Below the pieces are notes generated by a model. That model did not search any database. It had not been told where the DNA came from and saw nothing but the letters and a program-made list of their open reading frames with translations. From contig NZ_CP087196.1 in NCBI RefSeq assembly GCF_024749285.1, positions 4,092,001 to 4,156,000 on the forward strand: a stretch of DNA of 64,000 nucleotides. The letters run 5' to 3'. The translations under genes were made by a program, and so were the position numbers. Of this stretch, positions 14,584-22,815 are shown one piece after another. Position 1 is the stretch's first letter, and the number at the start of each line of letters is the position of its first letter. This stretch comes from Pseudomonas sp. B21-015. GTDB lineage: Bacteria; Pseudomonadota; Gammaproteobacteria; Pseudomonadales; Pseudomonadaceae.

Positions 14584-14599
14584 GGGCTTCCCCTCAACC
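14578..14599 (+). other. Hairpin at the right end of the IS110 element
   Basis: GGTTGAGGG / CCCTCAACC with a CTTC loop begins at the last transposase codons. There is no T-run, so it is either a weak stop signal or a structural part of the element's right end. Confidence 0.6.
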
Positions 14600-14639
14600 A
14601 TAGAATCTCCCACAGGATTTATGGTATGGCTGAGATTGG

Positions 14640-14664
14640 TGTGGAAGCGAGCCTGCTCGCGATG
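14640..14664. repeat. REP sequence right of the IS110 element
   Basis: TGTGGAAGCGAGCCTGCTCG followed by CGATG is the second common P. fluorescens REP type, here in inverted orientation relative to the copy at 13411. Removing the IS would bring the two together as an ordinary REP pair about 20 bases apart. Confidence 0.8.
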
Positions 14665-14696
14665 GGGGCAGAGCGACCCTCCATCACTTCAAAGGA

Positions 14697-15179
14697 TCAA
14701 TGCCGCTCCAGCGCATTCACCAGGTCATGAAACGCCTCACGATTGGAGTCGTTCAGGCCCATGAGGATTTTGTGCGCTTCGAGGACTTTGATCCGCACCA
14801 CTTCTTCAGACTGGTCCTGGTCTGGAAGGTCGGTCAGGCATTCAGGGCATGGAATCGGGCGGTCAACGATGTTGAACACTTGCTCGAAGCCCATGGACTG
14901 CAGCAGACGGGTGATGTCTTCGTGGGTGGTGACGACGGTCGGCAGCAGGCCGACCTTTTGCCGCGACAGGATCGACAGTTTGGCCAGCAGCCCCAGGGTG
15001 GTGCTGTCGATGCTGCGGGTTTCGGTCAGGTCGATCACGATGGCGTTGAAATTCAACGCGGTGAAGATCCGCTCAATAGTCGCATCCAACGCCGAACACA
15101 GGGTCAGGCGAACTTCACCGACGAACTTCAGGACGAAGGTGCCGTCCTGCTCGGCGAACTGGATTCTACCGGTACTCAT
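14697..15179 (-). CDS. hsbA: STAS-domain anti-anti-sigma factor HsbA
   Basis: The 160-residue protein has an N-terminal STAS domain (residues about 1-100). Its phosphorylation loop is IDSTTLG with Ser59 at the conserved place, and the acidic tail DLPDQDQSEEVVRIK follows. In P. aeruginosa HsbA partners with the response regulator-phosphatase HsbR and the anti-sigma factor FlgM to switch between swimming and biofilm growth. The start overlaps the hsbR stop (TAATG), so the pair is coupled. Confidence 0.88.
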   Translation of the reverse strand: MSTGRIQFAEQDGTFVLKFVGEVRLTLCSALDATIERIFTALNFNAIVIDLTETRSIDSTTLGLLAKLSILSRQKVGLLPTVVTTHEDITRLLQSMGFEQVFNIVDRPIPCPECLTDLPDQDQSEEVVRIKVLEAHKILMGLNDSNREAFHDLVNALERH

Positions 15180-16360
15180 TAAAGATTCCTGCTCAACACC
15201 AACAGGGCGATATCATCCGGCATCTCCCCTAGCGTGGCCAATCCGAAAACCTGGCGCAGACCATCCAGGCTGCCGCCCGCCGCCTTAACCCGTTGAGGCA
15301 AGGCAGCTTCTTTATCTTTGAGTGTGGGTTCTGGCAAAAGGTCCAAAATGCCATCAGACATCAGCGTCAGGCTGAACACTGGTGGCAATTCCAGTACGTG
15401 GTCTTCGTAGGTGGCTTCATTGAAGAGGCCCACCGGCAGACCGCGCCCTTCCAGGTAACGAACACTGTCTGGCGTGTACAACACAGGCAACGGCAGATGA
15501 CCGCCGATGCTATAGGTCAACAAACCTGTCTCCTCGTCGATGACTCCACCGACCATTGTGACGTGTTTGCCCAGCTTACAACTGATCAGGCCCCGGTTGA
15601 TATGACCAAGGACTTCTGAAGGCTTGAATTCCGGCAATGTGCCATTGCGCTTGGATTCGAACAGCAAGCGCGTGGTCATGAATTTCAGCAGCACAGTGAC
15701 GAAGGCTGAAGAGGCGCCATGACCGGAAACGTCTGCCAAATAGAAGGCTACCCGTCGCTCGTCGACCCGAAAGTAGTCGACGAAATCGCCCGACAGGTAC
15801 AGTGACGGGATGATCTGGTGGGCAAACTGGAACTCGTTGATGCTCCAGGGGCTGACCGGCAGCATGTTCATCTGCACCTGGCGACCGGCGTTCTGGTCTT
15901 CCTGGAGCAGGTTCAGGCTGGCTTCGAGCTCGCGGTTGGCCTTTTCCAGCTTCTCGCGGTAGCGCTGGTTTTCCAGCAGCAGACGCGCACGATCCAGGGC
16001 CCGGCGCACGGAGTGCTCGAGCACGGCCAGATCTTCGAGAGGCTTGATCAGGTAGTCCGCCGCGCCCAGGCGCAGGGCTTCGACGGCGTCGTTCATCACG
16101 CCGGCGCCCGAAACCACGATCACCGGGGTTTGTGGCGACAGCTCGGTGACCTGGCGAATGAGTTCGAGTCCGCCCATCTGTGGCATGCGCAGATCGCAGA
16201 TGACCAAGTCGGGCTTGTTTTGCTCGAATACCTGAAGACCCTGCTGGCCATTGCTGGCCTGCAGGACACTGAAACCACTGTCTTCCAAGTAGGCCGCGAG
16301 GCTCGCGCGCACTACCTCGTCATCATCGATTATCAGCAGCGTGGCACTGGTTTTTGGCAT
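15179..16360 (-). CDS. hsbR: Response regulator with PP2C phosphatase output, HsbR
   Basis: The 393-residue protein starts MPKTSATLLIIDDDEVVRAS. The receiver domain covers about 8-125, with the acidic pocket IDDDE, phospho-acceptor Asp56 (VICDLRMP) and Lys in LIKP. A coiled linker (about 135-180) leads to a SpoIIE-type PP2C phosphatase domain with SGDFVDYF, LADVSGHGASSA and MSDGILD. In P. aeruginosa it is fed by HptB and acts on HsbA both as phosphatase and kinase. ATG 16360 was preferred to 16420 because the longer start adds an unrelated Cys-rich stretch. Confidence 0.9.
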   Translation of the reverse strand: MPKTSATLLIIDDDEVVRASLAAYLEDSGFSVLQASNGQQGLQVFEQNKPDLVICDLRMPQMGGLELIRQVTELSPQTPVIVVSGAGVMNDAVEALRLGAADYLIKPLEDLAVLEHSVRRALDRARLLLENQRYREKLEKANRELEASLNLLQEDQNAGRQVQMNMLPVSPWSINEFQFAHQIIPSLYLSGDFVDYFRVDERRVAFYLADVSGHGASSAFVTVLLKFMTTRLLFESKRNGTLPEFKPSEVLGHINRGLISCKLGKHVTMVGGVIDEETGLLTYSIGGHLPLPVLYTPDSVRYLEGRGLPVGLFNEATYEDHVLELPPVFSLTLMSDGILDLLPEPTLKDKEAALPQRVKAAGGSLDGLRQVFGLATLGEMPDDIALLVLSRNL

Positions 16361-16636
16361 GTGGGCAAACGGCGCCAGAATTAGGTTGGCGTAGCAGGCT
16401 GGGCATTTGGCCCTGCGCACACTACTGGATTCGCTTTCTAGCCTCTCTGCCGCACCGTTTTCGAGCGTTTGCCCTACTCACAGGTCCACCAGAGGTGCCC
16501 TTCTAAGGCGCAGACGGTACTCCCATCCGCGAGGTGTTTCAAGCTCACGCCGATGGTCGCTTGACGTCTTTACTTGTCAAATCACCGGGAGTTATAAGAA
16601 CAGGCAAATCCGTAACCCAAAGGAAGGACCGAGCCC

Positions 16637-16936
16637 ATGAGCCAAACCGATCGGGACTACAGCGAAAAGCGCGATTTCATCCGCATGCGGGTTGATGCCG
16701 ATGTGTCGCTGATTCATGAAGGCGATGAGGTGCAAGCCGTCTGTATTGACCTTTCCAGCAGTGGCATGCAGGTTGAGACGCCCCGCTTGTTCAAGGTCGG
16801 CGACCGGCTCAGCGTGCGGATCGATTCCGATCACGCAGCGCTGAAAGGCCTTGAGGCCGACACCGAGGTGGTGTGGGTGAAAGAACAGGACGGTGGCAGT
16901 CAGAAACTCGGCCTTACAATCCTGAAGATGAAATAA
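16637..16936 (+). CDS. Single-domain PilZ protein (candidate c-di-GMP receptor)
   Basis: The 99-residue protein is one PilZ domain with the RxxxR-like start (EKRDFIRMRV, residues 10-19) and the [DN]xSxxG motif DLSSSGMQ (38-45), the two c-di-GMP binding parts. The barrel end reads TEVVWVKEQD. It follows the divergent hsbRA pair, which controls the same motile-to-sessile choice, so a linked role is plausible. The gene ends at a bidirectional terminator shared with mlaA. Confidence 0.9.
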   Translation: MSQTDRDYSEKRDFIRMRVDADVSLIHEGDEVQAVCIDLSSSGMQVETPRLFKVGDRLSVRIDSDHAALKGLEADTEVVWVKEQDGGSQKLGLTILKMK

Positions 16937-16964
16937 CCCGATTCAACCCGCAAACCAAACGAAA

Positions 16965-16989
16965 GAAGGCGGCCAAAATGGCCGCCTTC
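16965..16989. terminator. Bidirectional terminator between the PilZ gene and mlaA
   Basis: AAGGCGGCC / GGCCGCCTT with a 5-base loop lies between two convergent stops. Its tracts of A and T are short, but the stem is strong. Confidence 0.82.
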
Positions 16990-17008
16990 CTCATTTTACC
17001 GGTCGAGA

Positions 17009-17698
17009 TTAGAAATCGTCTTCGACCTTACCGTCTTTGACTTTGAATTCGCGGTTTTGCAGGTACGCATTGCGAATAAAAGTGTATTTGTCGCCGCTGA
17101 CCAGTTTCTCGGCCGACAACAGGCTGGCGCGAGTGTCGGCGATGTTCAGGCCGAAAATCGAGTTACGCACCGGCACGTCGTTGATGTAAGGGTACGGACC
17201 GGTATAGCCGTCGACATACCTGGAAGGCGCATCACGCAAGGTGCTTGGGCCCAGGAGCGGCAGCATCACGTACGGGCCGCTGCCCACGCCCCAGTAACCG
17301 AGGGTCTGGCCGAAGTCTTCGTCGTTGCGATGCAGCCCCATTTTGGTGCCCACGTCGAAGAAGCCCAGCAGGCCAAAAGTGGTGTTGAAGATCAAACGCG
17401 CGGTGTCGACGCCAGCCGCAGCGGGTTTGGCCTGCAACAGGTTGTTGGCGAGGTTGGTCACGTCGCCGACGTTGCGGAACATGTTGTGGATGCCGTCTTC
17501 CAGAAACTGCGGCGTGACGAACTGGTAGCCCTGAGCCAACGGCTTCAGTGCGTAAGTGTCGACAAAGTCGTTGAATTTGTAGATCGGGCGGTTGATGCTT
17601 TCCCAAGGGTCTTCTTCCGTGGCAGCCTGAGCCGCGAACGGAACCAGCAATACACTGGCACACATACAAAGCTGAGCGAGATGATTGCTCCAGCGCAT
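17009..17698 (-). CDS. mlaA: MlaA/VacJ-family phospholipid transport protein
   Basis: The 229-residue MlaA removes mislocalised phospholipid from the outer leaflet of the outer membrane together with porins and the MlaBCDEF system. Family phrases are EDPWESINRPIYKFND (residues about 29-44), FGLLGFFD, DFGQTLGYWGVGSGPY and LPLLGPS. ATG 17698 has a good ribosome-binding site (AAGGAGTTTTCT). The N-terminus has a cleavable signal (LLVPFAAQAA) but no lipobox cysteine at the cleavage site, unlike the E. coli lipoprotein. Confidence 0.92.
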   Translation of the reverse strand: MRWSNHLAQLCMCASVLLVPFAAQAATEEDPWESINRPIYKFNDFVDTYALKPLAQGYQFVTPQFLEDGIHNMFRNVGDVTNLANNLLQAKPAAAGVDTARLIFNTTFGLLGFFDVGTKMGLHRNDEDFGQTLGYWGVGSGPYVMLPLLGPSTLRDAPSRYVDGYTGPYPYINDVPVRNSIFGLNIADTRASLLSAEKLVSGDKYTFIRNAYLQNREFKVKDGKVEDDF

Positions 17699-17897
17699 AG
17701 AAAACTCCTTGGATTTGTACTGGCGCGGGCGCTTGGCCCAGTCGCAAAGGTCGCTAGTATATGACGGAAAACCCTGTTTAGGCAGCATCGTACGCGAGGC
17801 CCTACGGATGATACGTTTGACTGCGCGCCATTCATATCCGTGTCACTCAACTGTCACCGTCCACGAATAGTCTTGTTACTATTTCAAGGATGTTGAT

Positions 17898-18518
17898 ATG
17901 CCACGCGCCGAACCGTCGCCTCTCATTGCACCCAGCCTGACCGCTGTACTGTTCGGCCTCAGTGGATGTCTGGTGGATTTCGGCGCACGCACCCGCCAAT
18001 CCGGCACACTGACTGCCGAGCATGCCGAAGCCACGCTCGGCGCTCTGGATAGCCTGTCCAGCTTGCAGCGCCAACAGATTCCTTGCGCCTGGCTCGATGA
18101 ACTGCCCCCCGCCCTCACCCACTCTCTGGCCGCAGCACTCCCGGACTGGATCAAACCTTCGCAACACCCGGCAACAATCAATCCATGGCCGGCCCCGAAC
18201 GCCTGCTGGCAAGCCTTGATGGCGTTGAATGTCGAACGTCTGGACGGCTGCGTGCTGGTCAGCGGCGAACCGCGATTGCTGCAATCGGGCCTGAACGCCG
18301 GGTTGTGGACCATTGGTCTGGCGTCCTGCGGCTCGCTGTGCGGGCTGGCCCCGAGCGAATGGCAGGCCTTGAGCCAAAAGGAACGGGAATACCTGCGCGG
18401 CAAGGCGACGATGCAGTTGTTCGGCCTGGGCGTGCATTCGGTGATCGATCATCTAGGCGAACTCGACACTTGCCTGGCCGATATCAGCCTGCGCCGTCTC
18501 AAGGGCGAAAAGCCCTGA
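17898..18518 (+). CDS. PhnX-like HAD-fold protein lacking the nucleophile aspartate
   Basis: The 206-residue protein resembles phosphonoacetaldehyde hydrolase at both ends. The start AVLFGLSGCLVDFGA aligns with the PhnX motif I (LDWAGTTVDYG type), and the end GLGVHSVIDHLGEL aligns with the PhnX tail (GAHYVIDSVADL type). The catalytic Asp of motif I is Gly20 here, and the protein is about 60 residues shorter than PhnX, so hydrolysis by the usual route is unlikely. No phosphonate genes are nearby. It may have been repurposed, for example as a binding or regulatory protein. Confidence 0.65.
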   Translation: MPRAEPSPLIAPSLTAVLFGLSGCLVDFGARTRQSGTLTAEHAEATLGALDSLSSLQRQQIPCAWLDELPPALTHSLAAALPDWIKPSQHPATINPWPAPNACWQALMALNVERLDGCVLVSGEPRLLQSGLNAGLWTIGLASCGSLCGLAPSEWQALSQKEREYLRGKATMQLFGLGVHSVIDHLGELDTCLADISLRRLKGEKP

Positions 18519-18627
18519 TCGAGATCATGCAGTTTGCCCGGGAGTGGATTAATCTAAAGGTCAGCCATAGACCTTTGGCGCGCCGCTGCGGTCTATGCCA
18601 GTGCCTATCGATAAAAGGAAGAACGCC

Positions 18628-18891
18628 ATGCCTGCCCGCGAACTGCAAGAACAGCTCAACAAACTGCGCGAGCAATTGGAACAGAATCCACCACTGACCG
18701 AAGCCGAGCGCGAAGACCTGCACGCGCTGATGCAACAGATCCAACTGGAGCTTGAGCTGGAAACCAAAACCCAGGACACCAACCTCGCCGACAATGTGAA
18801 CCTGGCCGTCGAGCGCTTCGAACTCGAACATCCCACCCTGGCCGGCACCTTGCGCAACATTGTGCAAGCCTTGGGCAACATGGGGATCTGA
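18628..18891 (+). CDS. DUF4404 family protein
   Basis: The 87-residue, strongly helical and acidic protein starts MPARELQEQLNKLREQL. It contains PPLTEAEREDLHALMQQIQL and ends in HPTLAGTLRNIVQALGNMGI, the features of DUF4404, a small conserved Pseudomonas protein of unknown role. ATG 18628 has a ribosome-binding site (AAAGGAAGAAC). A strong terminator follows directly. Confidence 0.88.
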   Translation: MPARELQEQLNKLREQLEQNPPLTEAEREDLHALMQQIQLELELETKTQDTNLADNVNLAVERFELEHPTLAGTLRNIVQALGNMGI

Positions 18892-18903
18892 ACTCCCGGA
18901 TGC

Positions 18904-18936
18904 AAAAAAGCCCCGCTATTGATAGCGGGGCTTTTT
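18904..18936 (+). terminator. Rho-independent terminator after DUF4404
   Basis: AAGCCCCGCTA / TAGCGGGGCTT with a TTGA loop, flanked by A and T tracts on both sides. Confidence 0.93.
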
Positions 18937-18964
18937 AATGTCTGCAACCTGAAATGCAATCCCT

Positions 18965-19054
18965 TGTGGGAGCGAGCCTGCTCGCGATGGCGGAGTGTCA
19001 GTCAACATCAATGTTGAATGTAACGGACTCATCGCGAGCAGGCTCGCTCCCACA
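18965..19054. repeat. Inverted REP pair (BIME-like)
   Basis: TGTGGGAGCGAGCCTGCTCG with CGATG (18965-18989) and its exact inverted copy (19030-19054) are separated by 40 bases. The pair can fold into one long hairpin between the DUF4404 terminator and the end of queF. Confidence 0.9.
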
Positions 19055-19062
19055 TTGGATAT

Positions 19063-19893
19063 TTACTGACGTACCAGGCGATGGTTCGGCAATTGCACTT
19101 CTTCGGTGCTGCGATACGGGTTGATGTCCAGCCCGCCGCGACGCACATACCGCGCATACACCGTCAGTTTCTCCGGTTTCAGCAACCGCTGCAGGTCGAG
19201 GAAAATCCGCTCCACACACTGCTCATGGAAATCCGAGTGCTGACGGAAACTCACGATGTATTCCAGCAAACTGGCGTGATCCAGCGCCGCGCCACGATAC
19301 TCCACCGCCACGCTGCCCCAGTCCGGCTGACTGGTGACCGGGCAGTTGGATTTGAGCAAATGACTGTGCACACACTCTTCAACAATGCGCGACTCATCGC
19401 ACCGCAGCAGCTCCGGACGCGGATGCTCATAGTTGCTGACGCTGATGTCCAGGTCATCGATGCACACACCCGGCAACGCCACGACGCCTTCTGCCTCAAC
19501 ATCTTTCAGGCTGCGAACCCGTACGCCCACCGGTTTGCCGGCAGCGGCCGAGAGGTCTTTTACCAGCGTCGATTCAAGGCTCGCGGTGTCGGCAAACACC
19601 GTTTGGTTCAGCGAGTTGAGGTACAGCTTGAACGACTTCGATTCGATGATATTCGGCGAATCCGCCGGAACGCTGAATTCGCCGATCGCCACCACAGGCT
19701 TGCCGGACGGCAACAGCCACGACAGTTCGAAGCAGTTCCAGAAGTCCACGCCCTTGTACGGCAGGGTTTCAGCCGTCAGGCCCAGCTCGGTCCATTTCGC
19801 GGTGCGCGGGATCGGGAACAGCAAGGACGGCGTGTAGGTGGCGATGTATTCGCTGGATTTGCCCAGCGGCGAATGTTCGGCTGCGGGATGCAT
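19063..19893 (-). CDS. queF: NADPH-dependent 7-cyano-7-deazaguanine reductase QueF
   Basis: The 276-residue protein is of the long, two-domain QueF type. It reduces preQ0 to preQ1 in queuosine synthesis. Marks are the catalytic Cys in [12 protein letters not shown], the QueF substrate phrase [11 protein letters not shown] (residues about 84-94) and the C-terminal [10 protein letters not shown] with [10 protein letters not shown]. The length equals that of the E. coli enzyme. It is convergent with the REP pair and separated from the cupredoxin gene by 60 bases. Confidence 0.96.
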   Translation of the reverse strand: MHPAAEHSPLGKSSEYIATYTPSLLFPIPRTAKWTELGLTAETLPYKGVDFWNCFELSWLLPSGKPVVAIGEFSVPADSPNIIESKSFKLYLNSLNQTVFADTASLESTLVKDLSAAAGKPVGVRVRSLKDVEAEGVVALPGVCIDDLDISVSNYEHPRPELLRCDESRIVEECVHSHLLKSNCPVTSQPDWGSVAVEYRGAALDHASLLEYIVSFRQHSDFHEQCVERIFLDLQRLLKPEKLTVYARYVRRGGLDINPYRSTEEVQLPNHRLVRQ

Positions 19894-19954
19894 GGCGGAA
19901 ACCTGACTGAAGAATCAGCGGATTCTACCAGCCTTTGCTCCCGCCTTTGAGTGC

Positions 19955-20491
19955 TTACTGACTGACTGTCAGATTGCCGACCATACCAGCCTGATAATGG
20001 CCGGGGATGTTGCAGGCAAATTCCAGGTTAGTGGCCTTGGTGAAGGTCCAGGTCAGCTCGGCGGTTTTACCCGGCTCCACCAACACGCTGTTGGGGTCGT
20101 CGTGCTTCATGTTGTGATCCATGGCGCCGTGATCCATTCCAGCCATGGAGCCGTGGTCCATTGCCTTCATGCCTGTAGGCATCAGCATGCCGCTTTGCTG
20201 CATCTGGAGCATTTCCTGCTGATGCTTGGCATGCATCGCTGCGTCGCCGAGGTTGAATTCATGCAGCAACTGGCCTTTATTCACCAGTACCAAACGTACG
20301 GTTTCCCCGGCCTTGATCTCGATCGCCTTGGGGGTGAAGGACATGTCGCCCATCACCACCTCAATGCTGCGGGTAGCCTGGGCGGCCGAGGCCGGTTGAC
20401 CGAATTCGTAGGACTGCGCCGGCGAGGCCTCTAGCCCTACACTCAGTATCAGCAAGCAAGCGGCCAATCCCAGACGATTTCGCAAAAACAT
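19955..20491 (-). CDS. Periplasmic cupredoxin-like copper-binding protein
   Basis: The 178-residue protein has an N-terminal signal (LGLAACLLILSVGLEASPAQS) and a cupredoxin fold. Copper ligands are expected at LHEFN and CNIPGHYQAGM (about 158-168). An inserted Met/His-rich loop (MKAMDHGSMAGMDHGAMDHN, about 108-127) is typical of CopC/CopI-like copper tolerance proteins. It lies divergently from the copR-copS pair, which probably controls it. The 154-base gap between them should hold the CopR box, though I did not find a clear one. Confidence 0.87.
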   Translation of the reverse strand: MFLRNRLGLAACLLILSVGLEASPAQSYEFGQPASAAQATRSIEVVMGDMSFTPKAIEIKAGETVRLVLVNKGQLLHEFNLGDAAMHAKHQQEMLQMQQSGMLMPTGMKAMDHGSMAGMDHGAMDHNMKHDDPNSVLVEPGKTAELTWTFTKATNLEFACNIPGHYQAGMVGNLTVSQ

Positions 20492-20645
20492 AGTCGCACT
20501 CCAACAAGATGAGGTTCAGCTTGTGGGAAACTCTAACCAGCGGGCTCTGCCAGCCACCTGACAGGCAGATTACAACTTTGTCAGGTTGGCCTGCATCGTC
20601 GCCGCCCACGGTATAACGCACCTGTTCCAACTGCCCGAGTCGCCC

Positions 20646-21326
20646 ATGAAACTGCTGATTGTCGAAGACCAACCGAAAACCGGCCACTACCTGCGCCAGG
20701 GCTTGACCGAGGCCGGTTTCAATACCGAACTGGTGGCCGACGGCAGCACCGGCCAGCAACTGGCCTTGAGCGGCGATTACGCCTTGTTGATTCTCGATGT
20801 GATGCTGCCCGGTCGCGACGGCTGGCAGATTCTGCAAGCGGTGCGCGGTGCTGGCCTGGACACGCCGGTACTGTTTCTTACAGCGCGAGACGCAGTGGAG
20901 GACAGGGTCCACGGCCTCGAACTGGGCGCCGACGACTATCTGGTCAAACCTTTCGCCTTCTCCGAACTGCTGGCCCGGGTTCGCAGCCTGCTGCGTCGCG
21001 GCAGCGCCACACCTCAGGAAACCAGCCTGCAACTGGCCGACTTGCGTCTGGACCTGATCCGCCGTCGGGTCGAACGCAACGGTCAGCGCATCGACCTGAC
21101 CGCCAAGGAATTCGCCTTGCTGGAAATGCTCCTGCGGCGTCAGGGCGAAGTTCTGCCCAAGTCTCTGATCGCGTCTCAAGTGTGGGACATGAATTTCGAC
21201 AGCGACACCAACGTCATCGAAGTGGCGATCCGCCGTTTGCGCCTGAAGATCGACGACGATTTCCCGAACAAGTTGATCCACACCGTGCGTGGCATGGGTT
21301 ACGTCCTTGAAGAGCGCCCCGCCTGA
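20646..21326 (+). CDS. copR: Copper-responsive OmpR-type response regulator (CopR/CusR)
   Basis: The 226-residue OmpR-family regulator has a receiver domain ([20 protein letters not shown], phospho-acceptor Asp51 in [10 protein letters not shown], Lys in LVKPF) and a winged-helix domain (about 125-223, ending [16 protein letters not shown]). The [15 protein letters not shown] phrase is typical of the heavy-metal CusR/CopR branch. ATG 20646 gives this canonical start. The stop overlaps the sensor start by one base (TGATG). Confidence 0.9.
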   Translation: MKLLIVEDQPKTGHYLRQGLTEAGFNTELVADGSTGQQLALSGDYALLILDVMLPGRDGWQILQAVRGAGLDTPVLFLTARDAVEDRVHGLELGADDYLVKPFAFSELLARVRSLLRRGSATPQETSLQLADLRLDLIRRRVERNGQRIDLTAKEFALLEMLLRRQGEVLPKSLIASQVWDMNFDSDTNVIEVAIRRLRLKIDDDFPNKLIHTVRGMGYVLEERPA

Positions 21327-22675
21327 TGCGCCGACTTTCATTAAGCAATCGCCTGGCGCTGCTGTTCGCAGCCTGCACCGCGGTGGTGTCGTTGTTCGCC
21401 GGTGTATTGTTCAGCCGCGCCAGCGAGGCGCACTTTGTCGAGCTGGATCAGCAGTTGCTGGACGGCAAACTGATTGGCTTGCGCCGGGCGCTGGATGACA
21501 TTCGGTCCAGCGAAGCCGAGGCCAGGCTGGCCGATGAATTGAGCCGACAAGCCGATCTTTCGCTGCGCATCATTGGCAGTGACGGCCAACGGCTGTACGA
21601 CAGCTCGGCCCGCATACCCAAAGACTTGCCACGCCAGCCAGGCCTGTCGACGATGAGCGACGACGGCACGGATTACCGCGTCTTGAACGCGCCGTTGCAC
21701 CCCGACAAAGCTGATTCGCCGCAACTGACCCTGCTGCTAGACATCACCCATCACCAGCATTTTCTACAGCGCATGCAGCATCTGATTTGGCTGACGGTCG
21801 GCTTGTCGGCCCTGGCCACCGCCCTGCTCGGTGCCTGGGCGGCGCGCAGTGGTTTGCGCCCGTTGCGACGCATGAGTGCGGTAGCCAGCGGTGTTTCCGC
21901 ACAATCGCTTAACGCACGGCTGCCAGAAGCAGACATGCCGCCGGAGCTAGCGGAGATGGCCCACAGCTTCAACGCCATGCTCGGACGCCTCGACGACTCT
22001 TTTCAGCGGCTTTCGGCCTTCTCTGCCGACATCGCCCATGAACTGCGTACGCCGCTGTCGAACCTGCTGACCCACACTCAGGTCACGCTCACACGCCCTC
22101 GCCCCCTTGAGGATTACCGCGAAGCGCTGCACAGCAACCTCGAAGAACTGCAATGGATGGCGCAACTGGTCAACGACATGTTGTACCTGGCCAAGGCTGA
22201 CCACGGCTTGCTGATGCCCAAGCGCGAACCGCTGGAACTGGCGCAAGAAACAGACGTGTTGCTGGAGTTTTTTGCGCCGCTGGCCGAGGACGCTCAGGTG
22301 AAGTTGAGTCGTGAGGGCAGCGCAAGCATGCAGGGCGACCGTAGCATGTTGCGCCGGGCGCTTTCCAACTTGCTGGACAATGCGTTGCGGTTTACACCGG
22401 TCGGTGGCGAGGTGCGGGTGAAGATTGTCGAGCAACCGAACGGCTTGAGCCTGACCGTTGAAAACAGTGGTGAAGGGATTTCTGAAGACTTGTTGCCGCG
22501 TTTGTTTGACCGTTTCTACCGGGCCGACCCGGCGCGCCGGGAAGGCAGCAGTGAGCATGCGGGGCTGGGGTTGGCGATCACCCAATCGATCATCCGTGCC
22601 CATGGTGGGCAGATTCGTTGCGAATCGGATAACGGATGGACGCGGTTTGTGATTGAGTTGCCGAAGGGGGATTGA
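21326..22675 (+). CDS. copS: Heavy-metal sensor histidine kinase (CopS/CusS)
   Basis: The 449-residue kinase has two membrane segments (about 9-30 and 152-174) enclosing a periplasmic sensor loop, a HAMP domain, an H-box with the phospho-accepting His (DIAHELRTPLSNLL), an N-box (ALSNLLDNALRFTP) and G-boxes (GEGISEDLLPRLFDRFYR, GLGLAI). The family senses copper or silver in the periplasm. It is translationally coupled to copR. The neighbouring cupredoxin gene supports copper as the signal. Confidence 0.9.
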   Translation: MRRLSLSNRLALLFAACTAVVSLFAGVLFSRASEAHFVELDQQLLDGKLIGLRRALDDIRSSEAEARLADELSRQADLSLRIIGSDGQRLYDSSARIPKDLPRQPGLSTMSDDGTDYRVLNAPLHPDKADSPQLTLLLDITHHQHFLQRMQHLIWLTVGLSALATALLGAWAARSGLRPLRRMSAVASGVSAQSLNARLPEADMPPELAEMAHSFNAMLGRLDDSFQRLSAFSADIAHELRTPLSNLLTHTQVTLTRPRPLEDYREALHSNLEELQWMAQLVNDMLYLAKADHGLLMPKREPLELAQETDVLLEFFAPLAEDAQVKLSREGSASMQGDRSMLRRALSNLLDNALRFTPVGGEVRVKIVEQPNGLSLTVENSGEGISEDLLPRLFDRFYRADPARREGSSEHAGLGLAITQSIIRAHGGQIRCESDNGWTRFVIELPKGD

Positions 22676-22691
22676 GGGCCCCAGGGCCGGC

Positions 22692-22804
22692 CCTATCGCG
22701 GGCAAGTCGGATCGCCGCATCGCCGCTCCCACAGGGTTTCGAGTCGTTCACAGCATTGTGATTCAACTCGGTCACTGTGGGGGCCGGCTTGCCCGCGATA
22801 GCGA
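22692..22804. repeat. REP pair downstream of copS
   Basis: The left copy (22692-22734) is a REP variant in which the palindromic core is split by TCGGATCGCCGCATCG before the CCGCTCCCACAGG tail. The right copy (22774-22804) is an inverted GGCTTGCCCGCGATAGCG type. The pair fills the gap between copS and lolE. Confidence 0.8.
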
Positions 22805-22815
22805 TCTACACAGGC

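Larger units (their letters stand above)
13434..14626 (+). mobile_element. IS110-family insertion sequence between two REP sequences
   Basis: The element holds a DEDD transposase gene, about 195 bases of left non-coding DNA with a long-range stem, and a short right end. TATGGTA occurs at both inferred edges (13434-13440 and 14620-14626), with REP sequences immediately outside (13411-13433 and 14640-14664). IS110 elements lack terminal inverted repeats, and some Pseudomonas members target REP sequences (established knowledge). The edges are inferred from the shared heptamer and are approximate. Confidence 0.7.
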
